Shown here in pieces: positions 61,954-64,000 of a stretch of DNA of 64,000 bases. The notes below the pieces were generated by a model. It did no database searches, was not told the DNA's origin, and was given only the letters and a program-made list of their open reading frames with translations. The stretch lies in assembly GCF_033343995.1 (NCBI RefSeq), contig NZ_CP137573.1:6543001-6607000 (forward strand), given 5' to 3'. The translations under genes and the position numbers were made by a program. The DNA is from Streptomyces sp. HUAS YS2. Lineage in GTDB: Bacteria > Actinomycetota > Actinomycetes > Streptomycetales > Streptomycetaceae. How positions within the stretch are numbered: position 1 is the stretch's first letter; every line of letters begins with the position of its first letter.

Positions 61954-64000
61954 TGGAGTCGGCTGAAATTCGCCGCCGCTGGCTGAGCTTCTTCGAGGAG
62001 CGCGGGCACACCGTCGTCCCTTCGGCGTCGCTCATCGCGGACGACCCGACTCTGCTGCTCGTCCCCGCCGGCATGGTGCCGTTCAAGCCCTACTTCCTGG
62101 GCGAGGTCAAGCCGCCGTTCTCGCGCGCCTCCAGCGTGCAGAAGTGCGTGCGCACGCCGGACATCGAGGAGGTCGGCAAGACCACCCGGCACGGCACGTT
62201 CTTCCAGATGTGCGGCAACTTCTCCTTCGGCGACTACTTCAAGGAAGGCGCCATCAAGCTCGCCTGGGAGCTGCTGACCACCCCGGTGGAGCACGGCGGC
62301 TACGGGCTTGAGCCGGAGAAGCTCTGGATCACCGTCTACCTGGAGGACGACGAGGCCGAGCGCATCTGGCGCGACGTCGTCGGCGTCCCCGCCGAGCGCA
62401 TCCAGCGCCTCGGCAAGAAGGACAACTACTGGTCGATGGGCGTTCCCGGCCCGTGCGGCCCCTGCTCCGAGATCAACTACGACCGCGGTCCGGAGTTCGG
62501 CGTCGAGGGCGGCCCGGCCGTCAACGACGAGCGGTACGTGGAGATCTGGAACCTGGTCTTCATGCAGTACGAGCGCGGTGAGGGCTCCGGCAAGGAGGAC
62601 TTCCCGATCCTCGGCGAGCTGCCGTCGAAGAACATCGACACGGGCCTCGGCCTGGAGCGCCTGGCGATGATCCTCCAGGGCGTCCAGAACATGTACGAGA
62701 CGGACACCCTCAAGGTCGTCATCGACAAGGCCACCGAGCTGACCGGCGTCGCCTACGGCAAGGCCCACGACAGCGACGTCTCGCTGCGCGTGGTCGCCGA
62801 CCACATGCGCACCTCCGTCATGCTCATCGGCGACGGCGTCACCCCCGGCAACGAGGGCCGCGGCTACGTGCTGCGCCGCATCATGCGCCGCGCCGTCCGC
62901 AACATGCGCCTGCTCGGCGCCACCGGCCCGGTCGTCCAGGACCTCGTCGACGTCGTGATCGACACGATGGGCGAGCAGTACCCGGAGCTGGTCACCGACC
63001 GCAAGCGGATCGAGACCGTCGCCCTCGCCGAGGAGGCCGCGTTCCTCAAGGCCCTCAAGGGCGGCACCAACATCCTCGACACCGCCGTCACCGAGACCAA
63101 GGCCGCCGGCGGCACGGTCCTCGCCGGCGACAAGGCGTTCCTGCTCCACGACACCTGGGGCTTCCCGATCGACCTCACCCTCGAGATGGCCGCCGAGCAG
63201 GGCCTCTCCGTGGACGAGGACGGCTTCCGCCGCCTGATGAAGGAGCAGCGGGACCGCGCCAAGGCCGACGCCAAGGCCAAGAAGACCGGCCACGCCGACA
63301 TGACCGCGTACCGGGAGATCGCCGACAGCAACGGCGCCACCCAGTTCACCGGCTACACCAACACCGAGGGCGAGACCACCGTCGTCGGCCTGCTGGTCAA
63401 CGGTGTCCCGTCGCCGGCCGCCACCGAGGGCGACGACGTCGAGGTCGTGCTCGACCGCAGCCCGTTCTACGCCGAGGGCGGCGGCCAGCTCGCCGACCAG
63501 GGCCGGATCAAGCTGCACAGCGGCGCCGTGATCGAGATCCGCGACGTCCAGCAGCCGGTGCCCGGCGTCTCCGTGCACAAGGGCTCGGTGCAGGTCGGCG
63601 AGGTGACGGTGGGCTCCACCGCGTACGCCACCATCGACGTGCGCCGCCGCCGGGCCATCGCCCGCGCCCACTCCGCCACCCACCTGACCCACCAGGCGCT
63701 GCGCGACGCCCTCGGCCCGACGGCCGCCCAGGCCGGTTCGGAGAACTCGCCCGGCCGCTTCCGCTTCGACTTCGGCTCGCCGAACGCCGTTCCCGGCGCC
63801 GTCCTCACGGACGTCGAGCAGAAGATCAACGAGGTGCTGGCCCGCGAGCTCGACGTGCACGCCGAGGTCATGCCGATCGACGAGGCCAAGCGTCAGGGCG
63901 CCATCGCCGAGTTCGGCGAGAAGTACGGCGAGCAGGTCCGCGTCGTCACCATCGGCGACTTCTCCAAGGAGCTGTGCGGCGGCACCCACGTCCACAACAC
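61953..64000 (+). CDS. alaS: alanyl-tRNA synthetase (3' end beyond window)
   Basis: The first 682 residues of AlaRS. The catalytic core shows SASLIADDPTLLLVPAGMVPF, RVVADHMRTSVMLIGDG and the C-terminal EAEWDG-like region. The editing domain begins near residue 470, with zinc ligands H573 and H577 (HSATHL) and C675/H679 (CGGTH). The C-Ala domain is cut off by the window end. The start is ATG 61953, overlapping the upstream stop. Confidence 0.97.
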   Translation, partial: MESAEIRRRWLSFFEERGHTVVPSASLIADDPTLLLVPAGMVPFKPYFLGEVKPPFSRASSVQKCVRTPDIEEVGKTTRHGTFFQMCGNFSFGDYFKEGAIKLAWELLTTPVEHGGYGLEPEKLWITVYLEDDEAERIWRDVVGVPAERIQRLGKKDNYWSMGVPGPCGPCSEINYDRGPEFGVEGGPAVNDERYVEIWNLVFMQYERGEGSGKEDFPILGELPSKNIDTGLGLERLAMILQGVQNMYETDTLKVVIDKATELTGVAYGKAHDSDVSLRVVADHMRTSVMLIGDGVTPGNEGRGYVLRRIMRRAVRNMRLLGATGPVVQDLVDVVIDTMGEQYPELVTDRKRIETVALAEEAAFLKALKGGTNILDTAVTETKAAGGTVLAGDKAFLLHDTWGFPIDLTLEMAAEQGLSVDEDGFRRLMKEQRDRAKADAKAKKTGHADMTAYREIADSNGATQFTGYTNTEGETTVVGLLVNGVPSPAATEGDDVEVVLDRSPFYAEGGGQLADQGRIKLHSGAVIEIRDVQQPVPGVSVHKGSVQVGEVTVGSTAYATIDVRRRRAIARAHSATHLTHQALRDALGPTAAQAGSENSPGRFRFDFGSPNAVPGAVLTDVEQKINEVLARELDVHAEVMPIDEAKRQGAIAEFGEKYGEQVRVVTIGDFSKELCGGTHVHN

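Overview
This 64-kb window is a stretch of core chromosome from a Streptomyces species or a very close relative. The DNA is GC-rich throughout, with near-universal G/C third codon positions, and GTG and TTG starts are common. The window contains a full-length SsgB sporulation-division protein, a BluB-CobT fusion with a long Pro/Ala/Glu tract, an actinobacterial phosphatidylinositol-mannoside gene set, and many apparently leaderless promoters. Nothing resembles a prophage, integrase, insertion sequence or CRISPR array.

Layout. 1-258: the end of a GNAT acetyltransferase. 0.3-6.7 kb: corrinoid/siroheme genes (cobL, bluB-cobT fusion, cobA/cysG) interrupted by a palindromic repeat element. 6.8-11.4 kb: TrmH-type RNA methyltransferase, a 37-bp tandem repeat, a Ser/Thr kinase, small proteins, an APH-like kinase and a zinc-ribbon protein. 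11.4-11.9 kb: a minus-strand tRNA cluster Gly-Cys-Val-Val-Val. 12.1-18.4 kb: pabB, pabC, a tandem GNAT protein, a DsbA-like protein, small membrane proteins, a CGNR regulator, ssgB and a PGPGW membrane protein. 18.4-22.5 kb: two tRNA-Val(CAC) genes, a very large polytopic membrane protein, an SRPBCC protein and a DEDDh exonuclease. 22.7-24.5 kb: a translationally coupled pair, DUF4365 nuclease-fold protein plus an unrecognised partner. 24.6-35.8 kb: thrS, a K+ channel, a HIT protein, an unknown membrane protein, an EF-G2-type GTPase, then the overlapping pgsA-acyltransferase-pimA operon and a LemA-like protein. 35.9-44.9 kb: pdxS-pdxT, yebC, ruvC-ruvA-ruvB, yajC-secD-secF and apt. 45.2-52.1 kb: rel, a DUF349 protein, a membrane-anchored cyclophilin, an MBL hydrolase and hisS. 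52.1-57.8 kb: a minus-strand ABC exporter/two-component operon, VKOR and rarA. 57.8-64 kb: rpsD with a long leader, a STAND/NB-ARC-TPR ATPase, a DUF948 protein, a small protein and alaS (cut by the window end).

How the genes work together. The window groups cobalamin/siroheme synthesis, folate precursor (PABA) synthesis, PLP synthesis, PIM lipid synthesis, Holliday-junction processing (RuvABC, RarA), the SecDF-YajC translocase accessory, stringent response (Rel with Apt) and three aminoacyl-tRNA synthetases. Convergent genes are almost always separated by long, nearly perfect stem-loops that can terminate in both directions without a U-tract.

The most interesting loci are the DUF4365 two-gene operon, a tandem-hairpin leader before thrS that resembles an anticodon-mimic operator, the disordered repeat tract of the CobT fusion, the REPIN-like element at 5.06-5.28 kb, the 37-bp hairpin repeats at 7.6 kb, and an EF-G2 with altered G motifs. 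All identifications come from reading the sequence and recognising families; no database search was run.
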